Origin: Sphingobacterium prati
Lineage (GTDB): Bacteria > Bacteroidota > Bacteroidia > Sphingobacteriales > Sphingobacteriaceae
Reading direction: 5' to 3'
DNA length: 64,000 nt
NCBI RefSeq assembly: GCF_013167215.1
Contig: NZ_JABJWY010000034.1
Coordinates: 372,001-436,000 of the forward strand
Shown here: positions 52,927 to 61,764 of the stretch, one piece after another
Layout: each line of letters opens with the position of its first letter
How positions within the stretch are numbered: the first letter of the stretch is position 1
The notes under the pieces: model-generated
Databases searched by the model: none
What the model saw: the letters and a program-made list of their open reading frames with translations, nothing else
What the model was told of the DNA's origin: nothing
Made by a program: the position numbers and the translations under genes

Positions 52927-54252
52927 ATGAAGTTTAATAAAATCGTTTATTCCTTAGCGACTCTGTCGCTTTTGAGTAATACAGGATTTGCACAACAGCA
53001 ATCTGAAAACTTGCCGCCAAATGCGACGCTTCAGCAGCTGATAGATTATGCTTTGCGAAATCAGATTTCGATCAAACAAGCAGAACTCGATGAGTCCATA
53101 GGTGAAAAAGATATCGATATTTCGCTCTCTGGTTGGTATCCTCAACTTGGTTTGACGGGCAATTTCAATCACAATGTGAAATTACCAACCATGTTTTTCA
53201 ACGGTGCTAATATTCCAATGGGGACTAAAAATAGTAGCGCATTGACATTGCAAGCTGATCAGCAAATCTTAAATCCAGCGTTGATGCAAGCGAAAAAAGG
53301 CGCTGAATTAGTTCGTCTGAGCAATAAACAAAACACCGAAAGCCAGAAAATAAATGCTGTCGTTGAAGTCAGTAAAGCGTATTACGATATCTTAACTTCA
53401 GAAGAACAAATTAAAATTGTCCGTGAAAATATCGCTCGGCTACAGAAACAATTAAAAGATGCAAAATCACAATATGATGTAGGTTTAGTTGATAAGACAG
53501 ACTACAAAAGAGCGCAAATTGCGTTAGCAAATTCCAATGCTGACGAAAAACGAACAGTCGAATTGCGGAAGTATAAGTATGAGTACATGAAGCAATTACT
53601 TGCATTAGATAAAACTCAGAACTTGACGCTTTCATTCAACAACATGAATATGGAAGGTCAAGTGCTGTTAGATACCACTGCTGGAATGAATATTACGAAT
53701 CGAATTGAATTCCAACAATTACAGACTTCCAAAAAGATTCAGGAACTAAATACGCAATATTACAAATGGACTTACTTACCTAATGTAAGCATTTTCTATA
53801 ATTATGCTTTTAACTATAGAAACAACAGCTTTGGTAAATTGTACAACGATAATATTCCAAGTTCGGTTGCAGGTTTGAACTTATCATTACCAATTTTCCA
53901 AGGCTTCAAACGTAAGCACCAAATTAATAAATCAAAGTTGCAGGAAGAACGTATTGATTGGGATATCAAGAATTTGGAGAATACGGTCAATACCGAATAT
54001 TCCTTGGCAAAGGCAACGTATAACGCCAATCTAAGTGACTGGAAAACAGCACAGGAAAATGTGGAATTGTCAAAAGAGGTTTATGAGACCATCAAACTAC
54101 AGTATGATGAGGGAATTAAAACATACCTGGATTTAATGACGGCAGAGAACGACCTTAAAATTACGCAATTCAATTATTTGAATGCGCTCTATGCTTTATT
54201 GGCAAGTAAATTGGATGTTCAAAAAGCGGTTGGGGCGATCCAAACTAATTAA
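52927..54252 (+). CDS. TolC-family outer-membrane efflux channel
   Basis: This 441-residue outer-membrane factor has a signal peptide ending TGFAQ, two OEP repeats with long coiled-coil helices and the beta-strands of the channel (ISLSGWYPQLGLTGNFNHN; TYLPNVSIFYNYAFNYR), and a family-typical ILNPALMQAKKGAELVRLSNKQNTESQK. The second repeat ends with KLQYDEGIKTYLDLMTAENDLKITQFNYLNALYALL. It provides the exit duct for the RND pump encoded downstream. It overlaps nothing; the adaptor ATG lies 28 bases on. Confidence 0.95.
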   Translation: MKFNKIVYSLATLSLLSNTGFAQQQSENLPPNATLQQLIDYALRNQISIKQAELDESIGEKDIDISLSGWYPQLGLTGNFNHNVKLPTMFFNGANIPMGTKNSSALTLQADQQILNPALMQAKKGAELVRLSNKQNTESQKINAVVEVSKAYYDILTSEEQIKIVRENIARLQKQLKDAKSQYDVGLVDKTDYKRAQIALANSNADEKRTVELRKYKYEYMKQLLALDKTQNLTLSFNNMNMEGQVLLDTTAGMNITNRIEFQQLQTSKKIQELNTQYYKWTYLPNVSIFYNYAFNYRNNSFGKLYNDNIPSSVAGLNLSLPIFQGFKRKHQINKSKLQEERIDWDIKNLENTVNTEYSLAKATYNANLSDWKTAQENVELSKEVYETIKLQYDEGIKTYLDLMTAENDLKITQFNYLNALYALLASKLDVQKAVGAIQTN

Positions 54253-54280
54253 TCAATTCAAACGGAAACTAATACAAATC

Positions 54281-55438
54281 ATGAATAAAAGACAATTATT
54301 ATTCGCTTTCTTCCTTGGGACGGCTTTAGTATGGACCTCTTGTGGAAATAAAGATGCAAAAAAGCAAGGCGCAGCACAGGCTCAGGCTGAAAAAGTTGTT
54401 CCTGTAACCTTTGGCACAGCATCGCATGAGATTGTTACGGGAACAATAAGTTACCCCGCAACAGTCAAACCGTTGAACGAAGCAGACTTATTTGCAGAAG
54501 TAAGCGGTTATATCACTAAAATATATGTTTCAGACGGTGCTGTGGTATCTAAAGGACAAGCATTATATGAAATTGACGGCACGCGTTATAGTGCGGCTGT
54601 GCAACAAGCTAAAGCGAGCTTACGGATCGCACAAACTGACCTTGACCGCCAAAAAAGAGATTTGGCGCGGTACCAAACGTTGGCAGATAAGGATGCCATC
54701 GCTAAACAAGTTTTTGATAATGCAGTGTCTGCAGTAGCTTCTTCACAAGCACAGGTAGAATCTGCTCGTGCAGCATTGGTTACGGCCAATACTAACTTAT
54801 CACGCTCTACGATACGCGCACCATTTGCCGGAACTGTAGGTATATCGCAAGTACGTTTAGGTGCTTTGGTCAATCCAGGAACTACCCTATTGAATACTTT
54901 ATCTTCAACAAGCCCAATTGCTGTTGAATTTCAGGTAAACGAAAAGGACATCGCTAAATTTACCAAATTACAGAGCAGTCATTCCTCTTCAGACCTTTCT
55001 TTGCTTTTGCCAGATGGAAGTACTTATGAAGGGAAAGGAACGATTACAACAATCGACCGTGCAGTAGACCCGGCAACAGGGACGATTAAAGTGAGAGCAA
55101 CATTTCCAAACAATTCCAATGCACTTAGAGCTGGTATGAATATCACCATGAATGTTTCTTCAACTTCGGCAACGGAAGAAGTGGTAGTGCCTTACAAAGC
55201 GATCTTTGAACAGCTGGGTGTATTCAATCTATATGCTGTTAATGATAGCAGCAAAGCTGAAATCCGTCAGGTAAAATTAGGGATAAAAGCCGGAGATAAA
55301 ATTGTTATCAAAGAAGGTGTCAAAGATGGTGAAAAAATCATTGTTGATGGTGCCATGAACGTCCAAAATGGTGTTAAAGTTGTCGACGCTGCCACTGCTG
55401 CCCAACAAGCAGCAAAAGGCGCACCTCAAGGAAAATAA
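54281..55438 (+). CDS. RND periplasmic adaptor (membrane-fusion) lipoprotein
   Basis: This 385-residue lipoprotein has lipobox WTSC (Cys21). The AcrA/MexA-like order is a barrel-sandwich half (VKPLNEADLFAEVSGYITKIYVSDGAVVSKGQALYEID), an alpha-hairpin (about 105-170), the second lipoyl half (STIRAPFAGTVGISQVRLGALVNPGTTLL), a beta-barrel and a membrane-proximal domain (IKEGVKDGEKIIVDGAMNVQNGVKV). The ATG at 54281 gives the lipobox; longer frames overlap tolC. It links TolC to the RND pump. Confidence 0.95.
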   Translation: MNKRQLLFAFFLGTALVWTSCGNKDAKKQGAAQAQAEKVVPVTFGTASHEIVTGTISYPATVKPLNEADLFAEVSGYITKIYVSDGAVVSKGQALYEIDGTRYSAAVQQAKASLRIAQTDLDRQKRDLARYQTLADKDAIAKQVFDNAVSAVASSQAQVESARAALVTANTNLSRSTIRAPFAGTVGISQVRLGALVNPGTTLLNTLSSTSPIAVEFQVNEKDIAKFTKLQSSHSSSDLSLLLPDGSTYEGKGTITTIDRAVDPATGTIKVRATFPNNSNALRAGMNITMNVSSTSATEEVVVPYKAIFEQLGVFNLYAVNDSSKAEIRQVKLGIKAGDKIVIKEGVKDGEKIIVDGAMNVQNGVKVVDAATAAQQAAKGAPQGK

Positions 55439-55476
55439 CAGCATTAATTTTTTAAAGAGAATCTAAAAGATATAGA

Positions 55477-58400
55477 ATGATTTCAGAAGTATTTATTAAG
55501 AGGCCAGTTACCGCAATCGTTATTTCGATATTGATTTCAATCATCGGAATTATTGCGGTATCCACGCTGCCAATTAGCCAGTATCCTTCTATTGCACCTC
55601 CAACAGTAACGGTTACAGCCAATTATACTGGTGCAGATGCACAGACGGTTGAACAAACTGTGACTACACTCATTGAGAGTCAGATCAACGGTACACCTGG
55701 CATGATTTATATGTCATCCAATAGTACTTCAAATGGTCAAGCAACAATTACTGTTACATTTGAAGTAGGTACTGACATTGATATAGCAACCCTGGACGTG
55801 CAAAACCGTGTGGGAATTGCTGAACCAGCCCTACCAGAAGCTGTACGTCGTTTAGGGATTACAACCCGTAAAGCCAATAACGATATCCTGATGTTGGTTG
55901 CCCTGACCTCACCAAAAGGAACCAGGGACGAAAATTTCTTGGCCAATTACAACAACTTATACGTTAAAGATGCATTATTGCGTGTCAAAGGTGTCGGTGA
56001 TGTAACAGCATTTGGACAGCCATTCTCCATGCGGGTATGGTTAGATGCCAACAAATTAGCTAACCTAAGTATGACACCTGCTGATGTATCTACAGCGATT
56101 GCCGAACAAAACTCCCGTATACCAGGGGGTAGTGTTGGAGGGCGCCCACAAGAGTCGTCAACGGTGTTTGAATATCCAGTTATTACGGATAGTGACCTCT
56201 CAAACCCAGAGGACTTTGAAAATATCGTTGTTAAGACCAACAAAGATGGATCTATCGTACTTTTAAAGGATGTTGCACGTGTTGAATTAGGTCAATTCAA
56301 TTATGGTACATCATCTACCGTCAATGGCATGACCTCATCTGCGATGATGATTAACCAGACCCCAGGAGGAAATGCCGTTGAGTCTGCAGAAGGTATTGTC
56401 ACTGCTTTGGAAAAATTGAAACAGTCCTTCCCAACCGACGTCGATTATACCATCAGTTACGAAACAGTATCTGTGGTAAATGCGTCGATATCTTCGGTAA
56501 TTCATACCTTGGTTGAAGCATTGATTTTAGTAACGGTAGTGGTATTTTTCTTCCTTCAAAGCTGGAGAGCAACATTAATCCCCGTACTGGCAATTCCGGT
56601 TTCCATCATCGGTACCTTCATCTTCTTCCTGATGTTTGGTTTTTCGGTCAACAACTTAACCATGCTTGCTTTTGTACTCGCCATTGGTATTGTGGTGGAT
56701 GACGCCATCGTTGTGGTCGAAGCCGTACAACACTATATCGACCATTATAAGCTGGATGCAAAAGAAGCGACACGTCGCGCCATGGGCGATATCACGGCTC
56801 CGGTTATTGCAATTGCATTAATTTTGGCCGCAGTATTCGTTCCTGTAGGTTTTATCCCTGGGATGGTTGGTAAGTTGTACCAACAATTTGCCATCACGAT
56901 CGCTGTCTCTGTTATGTTGTCAGCATTTATTGCCCTTTCTTTAACACCTGCTTTATGTTCCATTTTATTGAAACCCACCGCTGTACACGAGGGAGCAAAA
57001 GGATTGAACAAGTTCTTCTACAAATTTAACGTATGGTTTGAAAAAGTAACCATCAGATATTCCAGAGGTGTAAAACAGGCTATTAAAAAGGCACCACTTG
57101 TATTGATTCTCCTGTTATGTATTTTTATCGGAACAGGCTGGATGTTTACAACCAAGCCAACAGGATTCATCCCTTCCGAGGATGGTGGCGCATTTTTCGC
57201 AGGTATTACGCTGCCAGAGGGTTCTTCCTCTGCACGTACAAATGAAGTCCTTAAAGAGATTGAAGCCGATCTACATAAGACTTTTCCTGAAATCAAGTAT
57301 GTTACCGCGATCTCTGGTATCAATATCCTGAACCGTGCGTTCAAATCCAACGGTGCAACAGTGTTCGTGTCGCTAAAACCTTGGGAAACGCGTACGCGTA
57401 CAGCAAACGACATTGCAGGTATGATCATGGGTAAATACATGGGGTATACAAAAGCAAGAGTACTTGCGGTAACACCTCCTGCAATTCCAGGTCTGGGTAC
57501 TTCAGGCGGTTTTTCTATGCAAGTTCAGGATTTGCAAACTGTCAATATCAAAGACTTCGAAGCTACAGTGGGCAAATTCTTAATGGCAGCCAATCAACGT
57601 CCTGAAATTGGAATGGCTTATACGATGTTTAACACGAATTCTCCAAACTATAAATTGGAAGTAAATCGTGAACAGGCTAAACGTATGGGTGTACCAATTT
57701 CAAGTATTTATTCGACAATATCTGCCTATCTGGGAAGTAGTTATGTAAACGACTTTACAAAGTACGGTCGTAGTTACCGTGTCGTTACTCAAGCTGATAT
57801 ACCATATCGTATGAATATTGAAGACATCAACAAATTATATGTCAATAATATTTCTGGAAACCCTGTACCAGTGGGTACCTTGGTGAAATATGAATTGACG
57901 ACGATGCCTTCTATCATCAACCACTACAACATCTTTAGAAGTATCGAAATAAATGGTAGCTCGGCACCCGGTTATTCCTCAGGTGATGCATTGAAAGCGC
58001 TGCAGGAAGTAGCCGCACAGACTTTACCAGAAGGATTTGATTATCAATTCTCCGGACTTTCACTACAGGAAATGCAGTCAGGATCAAAAACCATTCAGAT
58101 CTTCGCTTTATGTATTCTGTTTGTATTCTTGCTGTTGGCGGCCCTGTACGAAAGTTGGTCAGTACCATTCTCTATCCTTCTATCGGTTCCTTTAGGGGTA
58201 TTTGGAGCGATTTTGACCCTAACGTTAATACCATCTTTAGATAATAATATTTATGCGCAGATCGGTTTGGTAACCATTATCGGTCTTGCGGCCAAGAATG
58301 CGATCCTAATCGTAGAATTTGCGAAAGAACGGGTTGATATCGGGATGAATCTCTATGAGGCGACATTGGATGCCGTAAAATTACGTTTACGTCCGATCAT

Positions 58401-58647
58401 CATGACATCTTTCGCCTTTATCTTAGGTATTATTCCATTGATGTTATCGCATGGAGCTGGTGCAATTTCTCGCCAAACCATCGGTTGGACAGTATTTGGT
58501 GGTATGACTGCAGCAACACTTCTTGCTATCTTTATCGTTCCAGTGTTATTCGTCGTGATTACACGTATGGCATATGGTAAGAAAAAATTAGCTGAATTAG
58601 AAGCTAATTTCGATGAAGAAAAAGCGAAAAACTTAAGTGCACACTAA
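55477..58647 (+). CDS. RND multidrug efflux transporter (HAE1/AcrB family)
   Basis: This 1056-residue inner-membrane proton antiporter has 12 helices and two large periplasmic loops. Its N-terminus FIKRPVTAIVISILISIIGIIAV is canonical. Helix 4 carries the proton-relay Asp pair (LAIGIVVDDAIVVVEAV) and helix 10 the Lys (GLAAKNAILIVEFAKE). The porter motifs GARxQ-like VRVWLDANKLANLSMTPADV and the C-terminal FGGMTAATLLAIFIVPVLFVVI are present. It closes the tetR-tolC-adaptor-pump operon. The substrate range is unknown; by family it exports hydrophobic drugs or bile-like compounds. Confidence 0.96.
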   Translation: MISEVFIKRPVTAIVISILISIIGIIAVSTLPISQYPSIAPPTVTVTANYTGADAQTVEQTVTTLIESQINGTPGMIYMSSNSTSNGQATITVTFEVGTDIDIATLDVQNRVGIAEPALPEAVRRLGITTRKANNDILMLVALTSPKGTRDENFLANYNNLYVKDALLRVKGVGDVTAFGQPFSMRVWLDANKLANLSMTPADVSTAIAEQNSRIPGGSVGGRPQESSTVFEYPVITDSDLSNPEDFENIVVKTNKDGSIVLLKDVARVELGQFNYGTSSTVNGMTSSAMMINQTPGGNAVESAEGIVTALEKLKQSFPTDVDYTISYETVSVVNASISSVIHTLVEALILVTVVVFFFLQSWRATLIPVLAIPVSIIGTFIFFLMFGFSVNNLTMLAFVLAIGIVVDDAIVVVEAVQHYIDHYKLDAKEATRRAMGDITAPVIAIALILAAVFVPVGFIPGMVGKLYQQFAITIAVSVMLSAFIALSLTPALCSILLKPTAVHEGAKGLNKFFYKFNVWFEKVTIRYSRGVKQAIKKAPLVLILLLCIFIGTGWMFTTKPTGFIPSEDGGAFFAGITLPEGSSSARTNEVLKEIEADLHKTFPEIKYVTAISGINILNRAFKSNGATVFVSLKPWETRTRTANDIAGMIMGKYMGYTKARVLAVTPPAIPGLGTSGGFSMQVQDLQTVNIKDFEATVGKFLMAANQRPEIGMAYTMFNTNSPNYKLEVNREQAKRMGVPISSIYSTISAYLGSSYVNDFTKYGRSYRVVTQADIPYRMNIEDINKLYVNNISGNPVPVGTLVKYELTTMPSIINHYNIFRSIEINGSSAPGYSSGDALKALQEVAAQTLPEGFDYQFSGLSLQEMQSGSKTIQIFALCILFVFLLLAALYESWSVPFSILLSVPLGVFGAILTLTLIPSLDNNIYAQIGLVTIIGLAAKNAILIVEFAKERVDIGMNLYEATLDAVKLRLRPIIMTSFAFILGIIPLMLSHGAGAISRQTIGWTVFGGMTAATLLAIFIVPVLFVVITRMAYGKKKLAELEANFDEEKAKNLSAH

Positions 58648-58694
58648 GCAAACAACGGTTTGCAGTATGCGGCACTAATTACAGTAGTACGCAT

Positions 58695-58730
58695 AAGCGG
58701 CCTTTCTTTCCGACGAAAGAAAGGCCGCTT
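58695..58730 (+). terminator. Terminator of the RND operon
   Basis: A perfect 16-bp inverted repeat (58695-58710 and 58715-58730) with loop CGAC, followed by GCTTTTTG. Confidence 0.92.
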
Positions 58731-58786
58731 GCTTTTTGTGCTTCCAATTATAATTTTTAATTTTACCACATACGATCTAAAAGCAT

Positions 58787-59398
58787 ATGTCACCTGAATC
58801 ACAACGCAAATTTGAACTACTAAATCTTCTTGCCGAATCCTATGACGCCTTATTATTTGATGTCGATGGCACATTGGCAGACAACATGGATGCCCATAAA
58901 CAGGCCTATAAAGCTGCCGCCAAACAGTATGGCGTTGAGCTTGATGTCAATCTCATTGATGAAACTGCCGGCTGGCCTACGGTAGCCGTTGCTGCGGAAA
59001 TCAGCAAACGCTATGGTGTCGACTTTGACCACGAGGAATTCTCCACACTTAAGTCTACGATATTTAGAGATGAATATGTTTTTAAAACAAAACCGGTCGA
59101 TTATGTTGTTGAACATTTGAAGTACCAAAAAGGTAAAAAACATATTGCAGCCGTCTCTGGCGGAACAAGGACAACCTTGTCCATGACGCTGAATACTATC
59201 GGTGTATGGGAAGATCTTGAAACGTTAGTGTGTGCTGGAGATACTCCAGAGGGTAAACCGTCCCCACAACCGTTCCTCCTTGCAGCTTCACAGTTGAACA
59301 TCGCTCCCGAAAAATGTTTAGTCTACGAAGATGGGATTCCAGGTGTTGAAGGTGCTAAAGCCGCTGGAATGGGCTGGATACGCATCGATGAGCTATAG
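58787..59398 (+). CDS. HAD-superfamily phosphatase, beta-phosphoglucomutase-like
   Basis: This 203-residue haloacid-dehalogenase-fold enzyme has motif I LLFDVDGTLADNMDAHKQAY (nucleophile Asp and second Asp), motif II AAVSGGTRTT, motif III Lys in GDTPEGKPSPQPFLLAA and motif IV LVYEDGIPGVEGAKAAGM. The alpha-helical cap lies between motifs I and II, as in the beta-PGM/fructose-1-phosphatase (YqaB) branch. It should act on a sugar phosphate; the exact substrate is unknown. It stands alone. Confidence 0.92.
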   Translation: MSPESQRKFELLNLLAESYDALLFDVDGTLADNMDAHKQAYKAAAKQYGVELDVNLIDETAGWPTVAVAAEISKRYGVDFDHEEFSTLKSTIFRDEYVFKTKPVDYVVEHLKYQKGKKHIAAVSGGTRTTLSMTLNTIGVWEDLETLVCAGDTPEGKPSPQPFLLAASQLNIAPEKCLVYEDGIPGVEGAKAAGMGWIRIDEL

Positions 59399-59424
59399 GC
59401 AAATCTAAGTAACGATACAAAAAA

Positions 59425-59449
59425 GCCCTCGAATAGTAAATTCGGGGGC
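59425..59449. terminator. Hairpin terminator between the HAD and anti-sigma-like genes
   Basis: Arms 59425-59433 and 59441-59449 pair over 9 positions with one G-U. The stem is preceded by an A run, which serves the minus strand as a T run, so it may act both ways. Confidence 0.65.
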
Positions 59450-59535
59450 CTCCTTTATTCTTGATTCCCTCGGTTTCTTTGCGAACCATTCCATTCCGAA
59501 GGGTTTGTATTTATTTTTTATAACGCTTTGTTTTA

Positions 59536-60918
59536 CTAGAAGCTTGTGATAATTTTGACCCCTCCATTGCTATAATTTAGATCAGAGGACCGCAAGCCTC
59601 CGACTGGCAATTTATAATAAGGTTCTACAGAGATGGAAAGTTTGCCAACTTTCTGTTTTCGTCCGACTGAAAAATTAACAAAACCGTTTACCTTCTTATC
59701 GTCCACATTCTTGTCTGTGGATTTTTGCTTATATTCTGTATTGTTGGTTTCATAAATCGTAGCACGTTCCTGATCCAATACACCGACATAGGAAACCCCT
59801 ACTGAGGTATAGAAATTTTTACTGATCGCATAACGAACATCCACAGGAATATCCACAGTTAAGATTTTACCGGAAACCCGCTCGTTACTTTTAGCTTCTT
59901 TTGCATCAGCAGTACGCATTACAAAAGGATTACTCAAGCTGTTAGGTTGCGAAAGGTAATTTGGTGAATTGGCGACAAAAGAGTTGGATCCCATGGCCGG
60001 TGTGATAGGCGTGTTTCCTGAGACAGCACCATAATGCTGGATAGCAGCTCCCGATCGAATACTAATCTTACTCGAAACATTATAAGCTAAGGCAACTCCT
60101 CCCCCAAGCGTAATACTCTCCGAGGTAGAAGCCGGTGAAACAAATGCTCCCAACTCCCATTTGCTGTCAAGATTATCCCCGTCTTTTAAAACGATACTGT
60201 TCTTCCGGTTTCCTTGTTGCTCCGCATAGAGGGCAGAAAGACGTGCGGCTTCACGCTGCGTTTGTGTATAAGATGGGGTATTTGACTTCGTTGATGCCAC
60301 ATTTGAATTGGATGACGCACCAGACTTCGTTCCTGCCATAATAGCGGACGAAGCAGTAACTGTAGGATCCTCCAGATCGATCTGTGCTGATAGTGTACTA
60401 TTTCGCGATTGCATGGTCTGCACTGCCCCTAAAGTGGTAAGATTATTTGATATACGAATATTATTTCCCCTAACTGCTTTTCCGCCAAATAAGTCAACCC
60501 GTTCTTTTTGACTGTCATCTGCAGGGAGCCTCTCCACTTTCGAATAAGTAAACGGCCTATCCCGCAGGAGCTCCTGTGTATTCAGGCTCTGTTCTCCAAT
60601 TACTTCAGACAACGAACGTTGAAGAGATTCTTTTAAATCATTATGATCGACGGGAACTTCGTCATTTTCTTTATGCTGCGTTAAAACAGGTGAAGACGGA
60701 ACTATGGTAGAATTATTTTTCAAACCCCAATAGCCCACACCAAAACATAAAAGTACAGCGGCAGCCGCACTCCAATATTTCCAAGCGGAAGAAGGTGCTG
60801 TTGTTACCTCATACTTTGATGCAAATTTTTCCCAGGAACCTTCCCGATAAGGTAGTTCATGGTCTTTTAATTGCCCAATGATTTCTTCTATCAATTCTTT
60901 TTTCTTATTGCCTTCCAT
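59536..60918 (-). CDS. Anti-sigma-like protein with C-terminal beta-barrel domain
   Basis: This 460-residue protein is encoded 14 bases after an ECF sigma factor. Its N-terminal 45 residues are helical and charged (KKKELIEEIIGQLKDHELPYREGSWEKFASKY), one membrane helix lies at 46-66 (AWKYWSAAAAVLLCFGVGYW), then a low-complexity Ser/Asn-rich linker (about 70-250). The C-terminal 200 residues show alternating beta-strands of an outer-membrane PorT-like barrel (LGGGVALAYNVSSKISIRSG, VDIPVDVRYAISKNFYTSVGVSYVG). Position and N-terminus indicate an anti-sigma factor; the barrel suggests a sensor reaching the outer membrane. Topology is inferred. Confidence 0.8.
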   Translation of the reverse strand: MEGNKKKELIEEIIGQLKDHELPYREGSWEKFASKYEVTTAPSSAWKYWSAAAAVLLCFGVGYWGLKNNSTIVPSSPVLTQHKENDEVPVDHNDLKESLQRSLSEVIGEQSLNTQELLRDRPFTYSKVERLPADDSQKERVDLFGGKAVRGNNIRISNNLTTLGAVQTMQSRNSTLSAQIDLEDPTVTASSAIMAGTKSGASSNSNVASTKSNTPSYTQTQREAARLSALYAEQQGNRKNSIVLKDGDNLDSKWELGAFVSPASTSESITLGGGVALAYNVSSKISIRSGAAIQHYGAVSGNTPITPAMGSNSFVANSPNYLSQPNSLSNPFVMRTADAKEAKSNERVSGKILTVDIPVDVRYAISKNFYTSVGVSYVGVLDQERATIYETNNTEYKQKSTDKNVDDKKVNGFVNFSVGRKQKVGKLSISVEPYYKLPVGGLRSSDLNYSNGGVKIITSF

Positions 60919-60932
60919 TGTAACAACACTAT

Positions 60933-61538
60933 TTATCTTATTTCTTGCACTACACCAGTATAGTCCAAGTATAATTTTCTCAGTTTTTGCTTTGCCCTTG
61001 TCAAGTACGTACGCGAAGTACTATCCGGTATATTTAGCATTTGGGCAATTTCATCATGCGAATACCCTTCTATTTCATAGAGATTAAAAATAGTTTTCTG
61101 AATTTCGGGGAGCTGCTCCAATAGGCTCAAAATTTCGTTTACCTCCAGCCGGCTATCCAATTGTACCGATGGCGTATACATATCCCCTTCCGCCATATCT
61201 TCAACGGAATACAGCTGCTTCTTACTCCGCAAAAAGTCAATCGAGATATTTGCAGCGATTCGACCGATCCACGCCCGAAACGATTTCTCGAGGTTCTCAT
61301 CGTCAATATCCTTATTGAAGGACTCCAATTTCCGAAAAATGCGAACAAAGCTCTCATTCACAAGCTCCTCTGCATCGACATCCTGCTTGACATAACGGAT
61401 GATAATCGCCATGAGATAGCCATAATATTTTTTATAGACGAAAGCCTTACCGTCCTCGCGATTTCGCAAACAACGCTCCAAGGCATCATGTAAAGATGAT
61501 AGCTTCTTATTATAAAAATATGACTGAATAATTCCCAC
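60933..61538 (-). CDS. ECF-type RNA polymerase sigma factor
   Basis: This 201-residue sigma-70 family factor has region 2 (KKYYGYLMAIIIRYVKQDVDAEELVNESFVRIF and SFRAWIGRIAANISIDFLRSKK) and region 4 (LLEQLPEIQKTIFNLYEIEGYSHDEIAQMLNIPDSTSRTYLTRAKQKLRKLY). Region 3 is absent, as usual in ECF factors. It pairs with the following anti-sigma-like protein, so its activity is probably held until an envelope signal arrives. It is divergent from lysS across 226 AT-rich bases. Confidence 0.93.
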   Translation of the reverse strand: MGIIQSYFYNKKLSSLHDALERCLRNREDGKAFVYKKYYGYLMAIIIRYVKQDVDAEELVNESFVRIFRKLESFNKDIDDENLEKSFRAWIGRIAANISIDFLRSKKQLYSVEDMAEGDMYTPSVQLDSRLEVNEILSLLEQLPEIQKTIFNLYEIEGYSHDEIAQMLNIPDSTSRTYLTRAKQKLRKLYLDYTGVVQEIR

Positions 61539-61721
61539 TTAAACTATTTAAATATTAAGCTTCAAATAACGAAAATAAAATTATAAAACTTAAAATCAAA
61601 TAGTCGAATGTCCCCGCTTAATATCACTATTTAACTATTTTTATCCTCCTAACGATCCCTGTTTCCATTTCGCTACAATACTTTCGAAAAAAAATCAATA
61701 AAAAGAATTGAAAAAAATGGC

Positions 61722-61729
61722 TATTTTTG
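61722..61729 (+). promoter_or_regulatory. -7 promoter element of lysS
   Basis: TATTTTTG matches TAnnTTTG, 35 bases before the lysS ATG. Confidence 0.5.
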
Positions 61730-61764
61730 CATGATTTTCACATTTTAAATATTATTCAGACCGA

